From: an uncultured Altererythrobacter sp. | GTDB taxonomy: Bacteria > Pseudomonadota > Alphaproteobacteria > Sphingomonadales > Sphingomonadaceae | Assembly: GCA_938009055.1 (NCBI GenBank) | Contig: CALLIO010000178.1 | Span: forward strand, 1 to 6,441 | DNA: 6,441 nt | Direction: 5' to 3' | Part shown: piece by piece, positions 1 through 5,763 of the stretch | Layout: each line of letters begins with the position of its first letter | Position numbering within the stretch: position 1 is the first letter of the stretch | Program-made: the position numbers and the translations under genes | Notes under the pieces: generated by a model | The model's database searches: none | Seen by the model: the letters and a program-made list of their open reading frames with translations, nothing else | Told to the model about the DNA's origin: nothing

Positions 1-711
1 CGCAAAGCCTTCATCACCGGGGCAGAGGGTGCTGCGGTCGGCATCATCATGGCCAAATCGGTGGAGGCCGATAGCGAGGGCGGGGCGTGTCTCTTCCTTG
101 TCGATTTGCCCGACCCGGCGATTGTGACAGAGCGCGTGCTCGAGACCATCGATAATTCCATGCCGGGCGGTCATGCGGTGATCTCTATCGAAAATTTGCG
201 CGTTCCCGCTGATCAGATGCTTGGCGAGGCGGGCGAGGGATTTAAATATGCGCAAATCCGGCTTGCGCCTGCGCGCCTAACTCACTGCATGCGTTGGCTG
301 GGACTGGCTGATCGTGCGCAGGAAATCGCAACCGATTACGCTTGCAAGCGCACTGCCTTTGGCAAGCAGCTGATCGATCACGAGGGCGTTGGCTTTATGC
401 TCGCGCAGAATCGGATTGATTTGAAAGCTTGCGCGCTGATGATTGATTGGTGTGCCGGTGTGCTCGACACAGGAGACTTGGGCACAACCGAAAGCTCGAT
501 GGCGAAGACATTTGTGTCAGAAACGCTCTTCCAAGTGGCGGACCGCTGCGTGCAAGCGATGGGCGGTACCGGCGTGACTGGCGACACAATCGTCGAGCAG
601 CTATTCCGCGAAATCCGCGCCTTCCGCATCTATGATGGCCCGACGGAGGTCCACAAATGGAGCCTTGCGAAGAAGATCAAACGCGAATGGCGCGAGGGGC
701 AGGGGGCTTAG
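1..711 (+). CDS. Acyl-CoA dehydrogenase, C-terminal part (5' end outside window)
   Basis: This frame is open from the first base, so the gene enters from the left; 236 residues are visible before the TAG stop. The product is a FAD-dependent acyl-CoA dehydrogenase, which would oxidise an acyl-CoA to its 2,3-enoyl-CoA in the cytoplasm and pass electrons to electron-transfer flavoprotein. What is visible is the end of the middle beta domain (ITGAEGA, then ISIENLRVPADQMLGEAGEGF) and the all-helical C-terminal domain. That domain has the family signatures CKRTAFGKQL and QAMGGTGVTGD and ends with FRIYDGPTEVHKWSLAKK. The IYDGPTEVH motif resembles the ACAD10/ACAD11 type: where medium-chain enzymes carry the catalytic Glu (IYEGT), this protein has Asp (visible residue 212, bases 634-636). 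The chain length of the substrate cannot be read from this. The only in-frame ATG near the left edge (49) falls inside the conserved domain and is not the start. The gene converges on the nitroreductase gene. Confidence 0.93.
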   Translation, partial: RKAFITGAEGAAVGIIMAKSVEADSEGGACLFLVDLPDPAIVTERVLETIDNSMPGGHAVISIENLRVPADQMLGEAGEGFKYAQIRLAPARLTHCMRWLGLADRAQEIATDYACKRTAFGKQLIDHEGVGFMLAQNRIDLKACALMIDWCAGVLDTGDLGTTESSMAKTFVSETLFQVADRCVQAMGGTGVTGDTIVEQLFREIRAFRIYDGPTEVHKWSLAKKIKREWREGQGA

Positions 712-720
712 CCCAGCGCC

Positions 721-1413
721 CTATTCAAACCCCACAAATCGTGCTGCCTCGTTCACTTCACGTCGAGTGATTTTTACCGGGTTTGCGGCAAAATCCTCAT
801 CAGGCCAGCCCATAGCGATTGCCTTCATGATGACTTGATCATCAGGGATTCCGGCATGTTCGCGCACAACGGGCGATTGCATAATACCTTGACTGTTGAT
901 CACGCAGCCAAGCCCGCGCGACCATGCGGCATTGACCAGTGCGGTGGATACGGCCCCGCAATCAAACACAGTGTCATCGGCCTCAGACAGCTCTTTGTCA
1001 TAGGAGATGATGACACAAACGGGCGCATCGAACTGACGAAATCCGCGCAGCACCCAATCCTGCCGCTTTTCCTTGTCATCGCGCCCAATACCCATCGCTT
1101 CGAACAGTTGGATCGCGCAGCCGACCTGGCGGTCGCGGTGCTTGCCCTCAAACGGGCCACCCTTGCGAAATTCGCGGCTGTCGGGCTCGCCCGCCAAAAT
1201 CCGCTCCGTATTACCCTTTCGGATGCGGTCGAGCGGCTCGCCAGTGATGATATGAAAGTGATAAGGCTGGGTGTTCATCGAGGAAGGCGAGCGCATCGCC
1301 ATGCCCACAATCTCTTCGATCAGCTTTTGCGGGACAGGCTTGTCGAGATAGCCCCTGATCGAGCGGCGTCCGAGCACCACCTCATCATATTTCTGGTCTG
1401 GATTGCCGTACAT
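721..1413 (-). CDS. Nitroreductase family protein (FMN-dependent NAD(P)H oxidoreductase)
   Basis: The product has 230 residues, usual for the nitroreductase superfamily of dimeric FMN enzymes that reduce nitroaromatics, quinones or related compounds with NAD(P)H. The N-terminal FMN-phosphate motif is RRSIRGY (residues 16-22). It is followed by SPSSMNTQPYHF (42-53), the flavin-contacting loop GLGCVINSQGIM (167-178) and a C-terminal MGWPDEDFAANPV segment (191-203) typical of the NfnB/PnbA-like branch. The reading frame stays open to 1473. I chose the ATG at 1413 because GGGAGAG (1421-1427) lies 7 bases ahead of it and the upstream extension (PFPPLASPANENRERSR) has no family similarity. It is the last gene of the leftward block, 82 bases after the dioxygenase gene, so it may be co-transcribed or have its own promoter. 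The physiological substrate is unknown. Its stop is 9 bases from the stop of the opposing acyl-CoA dehydrogenase gene. Confidence 0.92.
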   Translation of the reverse strand: MYGNPDQKYDEVVLGRRSIRGYLDKPVPQKLIEEIVGMAMRSPSSMNTQPYHFHIITGEPLDRIRKGNTERILAGEPDSREFRKGGPFEGKHRDRQVGCAIQLFEAMGIGRDDKEKRQDWVLRGFRQFDAPVCVIISYDKELSEADDTVFDCGAVSTALVNAAWSRGLGCVINSQGIMQSPVVREHAGIPDDQVIMKAIAMGWPDEDFAANPVKITRREVNEAARFVGFE

Positions 1414-1475
1414 TCTCGATCTCTCCCGATTCTCGTTTGCGGGTGAAGCTAGCGGAGGGAAAGGCAGGCGCAAAG

Positions 1476-1493
1476 GACGCTAGGGAAAGCGTC
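1476..1493 (-). terminator. Possible weak hairpin after the dioxygenase gene
   Basis: On the minus strand GACGCT and AGCGTC form a perfect 6-bp stem around a 6-base loop, starting two bases after the dioxygenase stop codon. No run of T follows (the next bases are CTTTGCGCC), so this is at best a weak or Rho-assisted terminator or an mRNA 3'-end stabiliser. It lies in the 82-base gap before the nitroreductase gene, whose remainder (1414-1475) shows only that gene's ribosome binding site. Confidence 0.3.
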
Positions 1494-1495
1494 GA

Positions 1496-2353
1496 TTAGA
1501 CCTCAAAATATGGCTTATCACCCGCGATCGTCACCCGCTCCATCACACGCCTTGCCGGGAAATAGTCGGACACGGCCAGGTGTTGGCAAACGCGATTGTC
1601 CCAAAATGCAATCGAGCCCTGCTGCCAACGGAAGCGGCATTGAATCTCCGCATCCATTGCGGTCTTGTACAGATGGTCGAGCAGCCAGCGGCTCTCATGC
1701 GCTGTCATTCCCTCGATATGCGAGGTGAAGGCGGTGTTGACGTAGATTACACGCTCGCCAGTTTCGGGATGGGTGCGGATCACGGGGTGGCGCTGGGGCG
1801 GAAATTTTTCGTGCAAGTCAGCGGGCGCCTTATCAAGCCGTCCGGCAAAGACCCGCGCAATATCGTGCACTGCGGTTAGCTGCTCGCATTGTGCCTTCAT
1901 CGTTTCGGAAAGCCGCTCATAGGCAAGATGCATATTGGCAAAGCAAGTGTCGCCGCCCACCTCGGGCACTTCGCGTGCAAGCAAGATTGAGCCAAGCGAT
2001 GGTTTCTCGCGCCACGTCACATCAGAATGCCAATAGTTTTCCTGACCACGGCTTTTCGGGCCGTGGGCTATGCGCAAAACCTCGGGATTGGGCTGATCTT
2101 TTGGCGTGGCGGGATGCACCTCAAGCTCGCCGAAATGGCGCGCAAAGGCGATATGCTGTTCTTGGCTCAAGTCCTGATTGCGGAAGAAGATGACGCCATG
2201 CTTAAGCAGCGCGGCGCGAATTTCAGGGATGCGTTCGGGCGTATCAGGCGCCGCCAGATCAATGTCCAATATTTCTGCGCCAATCGCTGGCGTCATCGGC
2301 CGGATATCGAGCGTGCCGGTGTTGAGCTGCGTCCTATCGAATGTGGTTGCCAT
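1496..2353 (-). CDS. TauD/TfdA-family Fe(II)/2-oxoglutarate-dependent dioxygenase
   Basis: The product has 285 residues, the normal size for this family of soluble non-heme iron enzymes. They couple decarboxylation of 2-oxoglutarate to hydroxylation of a substrate such as taurine, alkyl sulfates or phenoxyacetates. The iron-binding triad is visible as His109 and Asp111 in YWHSDVTW and His258 in WDNRVCQHLA. Arg269 and Arg273 in the ARRVMERVTIAGDKPYF tail match the 2-oxoglutarate-binding arginines of TauD. Other family landmarks are the GVIFFRNQDLS strand near residue 53, EQHIAFARHFGEL (65-77), EVGGDTCFANM (131-141) and HPVIRTHPETGER (189-201). Overall resemblance to TauD is clear, but no taurine transport genes (tauABC) are present in the window, so I do not assign tauD. 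The ATG at 2353 is preceded by a strong ribosome binding site, GGGGGAGAGGG (2358-2368). It lies only 20 bases after the phosphoesterase-fold gene, so the two probably form an operon. Confidence 0.94.
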   Translation of the reverse strand: MATTFDRTQLNTGTLDIRPMTPAIGAEILDIDLAAPDTPERIPEIRAALLKHGVIFFRNQDLSQEQHIAFARHFGELEVHPATPKDQPNPEVLRIAHGPKSRGQENYWHSDVTWREKPSLGSILLAREVPEVGGDTCFANMHLAYERLSETMKAQCEQLTAVHDIARVFAGRLDKAPADLHEKFPPQRHPVIRTHPETGERVIYVNTAFTSHIEGMTAHESRWLLDHLYKTAMDAEIQCRFRWQQGSIAFWDNRVCQHLAVSDYFPARRVMERVTIAGDKPYFEV

Positions 2354-2373
2354 AATTCCCTCTCCCCCAAAGG

Positions 2374-3531
2374 TTATGGCGCATCATCGATCACCGCGTC
2401 CAGATATTCTTCCGAGAAATCGATGGCCAATTCGCACCACAGCAGCTTGTGGTCAGACAGTTGGTGCCGGCGGTAGTAGCGCTTGAAATAGGTTTCCGCT
2501 TCTTTTTCAGTGCGCCCGTCATCGCGCAGCTTCTTGATCTTCGCAGTTTTGACGTAATGGCCTGCATCCTCGTCGCGATAGACGTAATCGAGCATGTCGA
2601 AGGCGTCTGAATTGAGCACTTTGAAATTGGGATTGGCGGGTTTGACTGCGATCTGGTCATAGTGATGCTTGTCGCCCAGATCGGTGGTCGTGTTGGTCGC
2701 AGGCTCGAAGCCATTTTCGACCAGCCGCTCCATCGTTTTGTGCTGGGGCGAGACGATGTTGAAATCCCCCAGCAGCATATAATTCGCATCCCAGCCGCCT
2801 TCTTCGGGCTTCACCCAGCCATCTTCTTTGGCGACTGAGACGCCCTGTTTGCGCTCGTAATCCTGTCGGTCAGCGAGGAATTTGGCAATCGCCCCGATCT
2901 CATCCTGTCGCTGCTTCATTTTCGCAGAGGAGTTGCTGCTGTCGCCATAAAGAATGTGGACCGTGACGAGTTTGAATTCGAGCCATCCGGCCTTGAATGT
3001 CACGGCAAAGGGAGTGCGGGCGAACTGAACTTCGCTGACTTTTCCATCGTCGCCGACCTGATTGATCCCGCTGCCGGTGGGCAGCACAATCTCGCCCACT
3101 TCTTTTAGGAACTGCACCTTCTCCTTGCGGAAGAGGAAGGCGAGTCGTTCGTCATTGCCAAGGTCTTTCTTGCCATCACCTGTTGGTTTGCCCGAAGTGT
3201 CACTGACCACATAATCCCAGCCATCGCCGAGGAATTTCTCGACCAGCTCGTTCAGTTTCTTAAGGTTGCGATTGACCTCTTGCACCGCGACCAGATCGAA
3301 GTGATCGATAATCTCTGCGATATAGAGCATGGATTCATCGGTTCGGTCGTAACTGCCCGAATTGCCGAAATGCATGATGTTCCATGTGGCAAGCCTAAGA
3401 CTATGCTCGCTCGTCTTGTCATGGATATCGGTTTTGAGGCCTTCTTTTAGACCTTTAAGGCGCTCTGCGACAAATTTTTGATGCTTTCGATTGTCCTGAA
3501 AGCCCCAGCGCACGCGATGAATTTTCGCCAT
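2374..3531 (-). CDS. Endonuclease/exonuclease/phosphatase-fold protein (DNase I-like)
   Basis: The product has 385 residues and belongs to the metal-dependent EEP superfamily, whose members cleave phosphodiester or phosphomonoester bonds in DNA, RNA, phosphoinositides or sphingomyelin. The active-site motifs occur in the expected order: ATWN with Asn51, VAVQEV with Glu85, VTVHILYG with His192, LLGDFN with Asp256 and Asn258, YDQI with Asp302, and LSDH with Asp360 and His361. The core therefore looks catalytically intact. About 50 charged residues rich in Lys, Arg and Tyr lie between YDQI and LSDH, longer than I would expect for a minimal EEP domain. The basic N-terminus (MAKIHRVRWGF) shows no signal peptide, so a cytoplasmic location is likely. 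I start it at the ATG at 3531; an in-frame TTG at 3549 would add only six residues and fall in the Shine-Dalgarno region. It follows hemA by 43 bases and precedes the dioxygenase by 20. The substrate is not identifiable. Confidence 0.88.
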   Translation of the reverse strand: MAKIHRVRWGFQDNRKHQKFVAERLKGLKEGLKTDIHDKTSEHSLRLATWNIMHFGNSGSYDRTDESMLYIAEIIDHFDLVAVQEVNRNLKKLNELVEKFLGDGWDYVVSDTSGKPTGDGKKDLGNDERLAFLFRKEKVQFLKEVGEIVLPTGSGINQVGDDGKVSEVQFARTPFAVTFKAGWLEFKLVTVHILYGDSSNSSAKMKQRQDEIGAIAKFLADRQDYERKQGVSVAKEDGWVKPEEGGWDANYMLLGDFNIVSPQHKTMERLVENGFEPATNTTTDLGDKHHYDQIAVKPANPNFKVLNSDAFDMLDYVYRDEDAGHYVKTAKIKKLRDDGRTEKEAETYFKRYYRRHQLSDHKLLWCELAIDFSEEYLDAVIDDAP

Positions 3532-3537
3532 TACTTG

Positions 3538-3565
3538 ATCCCCACCCAATCAATAGTGTGGGGAT
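3538..3565 (-). promoter_or_regulatory. Inverted repeat covering the ribosome binding site of the EEP gene
   Basis: Two perfect 8-base arms, ATCCCCAC and GTGGGGAT on the minus strand (3565-3558 and 3545-3538), are separated by 12 bases. The hairpin begins 9 bases after the hemA stop. Its 3' arm contains the only purine-rich Shine-Dalgarno candidate (GGTGGGGA) for the ATG at 3531. In the transcript it could act as a partial terminator after hemA or hide the ribosome binding site. No T-run follows, which argues against a classical intrinsic terminator. The function is inferred from base pairing only. Confidence 0.5.
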
Positions 3566-3574
3566 TGTGCGCAA

Positions 3575-4795
3575 TTAAGCCGCTTTACGCAACTCCAGAT
3601 CGAGCCGGTCCCAAATCTCGACCAAGGCAGAAGTCAGATCGTCCATCATGTCTTCTGAGTGCATGGGGCCAGGGGTAAAGCGCAGTCGCTCTGTCCCGCG
3701 TGGCACGGTTGGGAAATTGATGGGCTGCACGTAAACGCCATATTCGGCGAGAAGAATGTCGCTGATCTTCTTTGCGCGCACCGGATCGCCGACCATCAAG
3801 GGAACAATATGGGTGACGCTGTTCATCACTGGCAGGCCAGCGTCGGCCAGCTTGGATTTGAGCATTGCGGCATTGGCTTGCTGAGCGTCGCGTTCTTCTG
3901 AAGAGTTCTTCAAATGCTTCACCGATGCCAGAACGCCTGCGACCAAAACGGGGCTGAGCGAAGTGGTGAAGATGAAGCCGGGCGCATAAGAGCGGATGCA
4001 GTCGATCACTTTGGTGTCCGCCGCGATATAGCCGCCCATTACGCCAAAGGCTTTGCCCAAAGTGCCTTCGATAATGTCGATGCGGTCGGCTGCTTCGTCA
4101 CGCTCTGAAATGCCGCCGCCGTGATCGCCATACATGCCCACGGCATGCACTTCGTCGATATAGGTGAGGGCGTTGTATTTCTCTGCCAGATCGCAAATCG
4201 CATGGATCGGCGCGACATCGCCATCCATTGAATAGACGCTTTCAAAAGCGATGACTTTGGGTGTGGTAGGGTCTTCTGCGGCCAGCAATTCTTCCAGATG
4301 CGCCATGTCATTATGCTTGAAGACGCGCTTCTCACAACCCGAATTGCGGATGCCGGCGATCATGCTGGCGTGGTTCAATTCGTCGGAGAAGATCACACAG
4401 CCCGGCAGCAATTTCGCCAGTGTCGAAAGTGTCGCATCGTTGGAGACATAGCCCGATGTGAAAAGCAGCGCACCTTCCTTGCCGTGCAGCTCCGCCAGCT
4501 CTTTCTCAAGCTCGACATGGAGATGGGTGTTGCCACCGATATTGCGCGTGCCGCCAGAGCCAGCGCCGACATCGTGCAGCGCATCTTCCATCGCGGTGAT
4601 GACTTTTTCGTGCTGGCCCATCGCAAGGTAATCGTTTGAGCACCAAACGGTGATGGGCTTGGGGCCATTGTGGCCGTGGAAGCAGCGCGCATTGGGATAG
4701 GCGCCCTTGTTCCGCATAATGTCGATGAAAACGCGGTAGCGGCCTTCCTCGTGAAGTCGGTCAATCGCCTTGTCGAAGATCTGGTCGTAATTCAC
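3575..4795 (-). CDS. hemA: 5-aminolevulinate synthase (C4 pathway)
   Basis: This PLP enzyme condenses glycine with succinyl-CoA to give 5-aminolevulinate, CO2 and CoA, the first committed step of tetrapyrrole synthesis in alphaproteobacteria. The product has 406 residues, close to Rhodobacter capsulatus ALAS. The PLP lysine is Lys248 in EGTLGKAFGVMGGY. Other active-site residues are in place: Arg21 (GRYRVF), Thr83 and Asn85 (GGTRNIGG), Ser137 and His142 (FSDELNHASM), Asp214 and His217 (IDEVHAVGMYG), Thr245, and Arg372 in ERLRFTPGPMHS. These motifs separate it from the related KBL, BioF and SPT enzymes of the alpha-oxoamine synthase family. The start is a GTG at 4795 with AGGACGGA (4804-4811) 8 bases upstream; there is no better in-frame ATG, and MNYDQIFDKAIDRLHEEGRYRVF fits the family N-terminus. 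It follows murI by 96 bases on the same strand. A terminator-like hairpin at the murI end suggests hemA has its own promoter in that gap, though I could not pin one down. Confidence 0.97.
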   Translation of the reverse strand: MNYDQIFDKAIDRLHEEGRYRVFIDIMRNKGAYPNARCFHGHNGPKPITVWCSNDYLAMGQHEKVITAMEDALHDVGAGSGGTRNIGGNTHLHVELEKELAELHGKEGALLFTSGYVSNDATLSTLAKLLPGCVIFSDELNHASMIAGIRNSGCEKRVFKHNDMAHLEELLAAEDPTTPKVIAFESVYSMDGDVAPIHAICDLAEKYNALTYIDEVHAVGMYGDHGGGISERDEAADRIDIIEGTLGKAFGVMGGYIAADTKVIDCIRSYAPGFIFTTSLSPVLVAGVLASVKHLKNSSEERDAQQANAAMLKSKLADAGLPVMNSVTHIVPLMVGDPVRAKKISDILLAEYGVYVQPINFPTVPRGTERLRFTPGPMHSEDMMDDLTSALVEIWDRLDLELRKAA

Positions 4796-4867
4796 GCTGC
4801 TCGTCCGTCCTGAAACTATCGAGGGGCTATGTAAGCCGGTGCGCGAGGCATTTCTAGCGCGATCTTT

Positions 4868-4880
4868 GCGAATGATTCGC
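4868..4880. repeat. Short inverted repeat in the murI-hemA gap
   Basis: GCGAA and TTCGC form a perfect 5-bp stem around a 3-base loop in the 96-base gap between murI and hemA. It could be a small protein-binding palindrome upstream of hemA, or chance. No T-run follows on the coding strand, so it is not a good terminator. The rest of 4796-4891 holds the hemA ribosome binding site and no convincing -35/-10 pair. Confidence 0.25.
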
Positions 4881-4891
4881 GAGAAGCAATC

Positions 4892-5689
4892 TTAAAATCG
4901 ATCAATCTGATCGATCCCGTGATCCAGCAAAACCGGGGCGAGCTCTTGGAAATGGGCGAGATCGCCGGTTGTCACCGCCATGCTTGCATTGGCACCGGTA
5001 AGCTCCTGCCCTTCGGTCAAAGTGGCAATCCGCCGCGCAATTCCGGCCGCACCATCAATGCATTGGACGGGGCCGCCGAAGCATGCCGCAATCTCTTCTT
5101 TCAAAAGTGGGAAGTGAGTGCAAGCGAGCACAAGTGTGTCGATTTTGTCTCCGCCCTCGCGCGATTTCAGCTCGGCGACTGCGCTTTCGATCACATTCAT
5201 GTCGACCGGTTTTCCGCGCAATTTCGCCTCGGCCACATCCACCAGATCAGGCGCGGCGACGCGGATCAGGCGTTTGCCAGCGGCGAACTCAGATTCCAGA
5301 TTGTCGACATAGGCTTGTCGGATCGTCGCTTGTGTCCCGAGCAGGCCTATGACGCCGGTCTTGGTCAGGGTGGCAGCAGGCTTGATCGCTGGAACCGTGC
5401 CGACAATCGGAATCTCCAGCACTTCGCGAACCATGCCCAGCGCAATGGTGCTGGCGGTGTTGCAAGCAATGCAGGCAAGGCGCGGGCGATAACGCTCTGC
5501 CATCCGGCCCAACAGGCCTGTGACCCGCGCCGCAACCTCTGCCTCGGTTTTCGTGCCGTAAGGAATACCTGCCATATCAGCCGCGTAAATCAGCCGCGCG
5601 TCTGGCAAAGCTTTGCGCACTTCGGCTAACACACTTAGCCCGCCAACGCCGGTGTCGAGCAGCAGGATCGGGGGAGATGGTTCGGAAAT
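4892..5689 (-). CDS. murI: Glutamate racemase, apparently with a non-canonical ATT start
   Basis: MurI is a cofactor-independent cytoplasmic enzyme that interconverts L- and D-glutamate, supplying D-Glu for peptidoglycan. The two catalytic cysteines are clear: CIACNTAST (Cys76, counting from the proposed start) and LACTHFPLL (Cys190, with His192). YAADMAGIPYGTKT is the usual substrate-site loop. The essential N-terminal motif LLLDTGVGGLSVLAEV (Asp12) is encoded upstream of the first standard start in this frame, a GTG at 5632 that falls inside the motif (the V of LSV). Between that GTG and the upstream in-frame TAA (5735-5737) there is no ATG, GTG or TTG. The best remaining start is ATT at 5689-5687, with AAGAGAAG four bases ahead. 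It gives a 265-residue protein beginning (M)SEPSPPILLLDTG, normal for the family. One base change (A to C at + strand 5687) would make it ATG, so a sequencing error or polymorphism is possible. The gene is divergent from plsY and upstream of hemA. Confidence 0.9.
   Translation of the reverse strand: MSEPSPPILLLDTGVGGLSVLAEVRKALPDARLIYAADMAGIPYGTKTEAEVAARVTGLLGRMAERYRPRLACIACNTASTIALGMVREVLEIPIVGTVPAIKPAATLTKTGVIGLLGTQATIRQAYVDNLESEFAAGKRLIRVAAPDLVDVAEAKLRGKPVDMNVIESAVAELKSREGGDKIDTLVLACTHFPLLKEEIAACFGGPVQCIDGAAGIARRIATLTEGQELTGANASMAVTTGDLAHFQELAPVLLDHGIDQIDRF
4897..4915 (-). terminator. Hairpin plus T-run overlapping the murI stop
   Basis: On the minus strand ATCGATCA and TGATCGAT form a perfect 8-bp stem around GAT. 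The stem encodes the last murI codons and is followed directly by TTTTAA, where the TAA is the murI stop. A short loop, an uninterrupted stem and a short U-run resemble an intrinsic terminator, though half the pairs are A-T and the U-run is only four long. If it works, murI transcription would end before hemA. Confidence 0.4.
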
Positions 5690-5763
5690 GGAGCTTCTCT
5701 TGGCAAGTTGGCTTGTGGAAACTGCGGCTATTACTTAGCTTTAGGAAAATTGGAAGGCGGGCA
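5690..5763. promoter_or_regulatory. Divergent murI/plsY intergenic region
   Basis: These 74 bases separate the proposed murI start from the plsY start on the opposite strand, so promoters in both directions should lie in or near them. It is visibly more AT-rich than its surroundings around 5728-5751. A weak rightward candidate is TTGGCT (5708-5713) with TATTAC (5729-5734), but its 15-base spacer is short. The plsY ribosome binding site GGAAGG is at 5752-5757 and the candidate murI site (AAGAGAAG on the minus strand) lies just beyond 5693. The promoter positions themselves are not established. Confidence 0.35.

Noticed and set aside
835..1446. Open frame of 203 codons on the plus strand across the nitroreductase gene
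   Set aside because: Antisense to a well-supported gene, with a His/Arg/Ala-rich translation typical of a shadow frame.
1414..1473. Extended nitroreductase start at 1473
   Set aside because: The extra 20 residues have no family similarity, and the internal ATG at 1413 has a well-placed GGGAGAG.
1496..2353. Naming the dioxygenase tauD (taurine dioxygenase)
   Set aside because: The iron and 2-oxoglutarate ligands match, but the family covers many substrates and no tauABC transport genes are present in the window.
4889..4904. FNR-like box (TTGATCGATTTTAA) upstream of hemA on the minus strand
   Set aside because: The first half-site TTGAT fits but the second (TTTAA against ATCAA) matches only three of five bases, and the position is inside the murI end palindrome. 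Not good enough to call.
4919..5629. Open frame of 236 codons on the plus strand across murI
   Set aside because: It is antisense to murI, which has both catalytic cysteine motifs; the translation resembles no family and has no ribosome binding site.
4892..5632. murI starting at GTG 5632
   Set aside because: The protein would lack the conserved DTGVGGLS motif needed for the active site, although that motif is encoded in frame just upstream.
5677..5763. Upstream ATG start for plsY
   Set aside because: It would add 29 basic residues not found in the family and overlap murI. The GGGGGAG touching the ATG is too close to serve as its ribosome binding site, while ATG 5764 has GGAAGG at good spacing.
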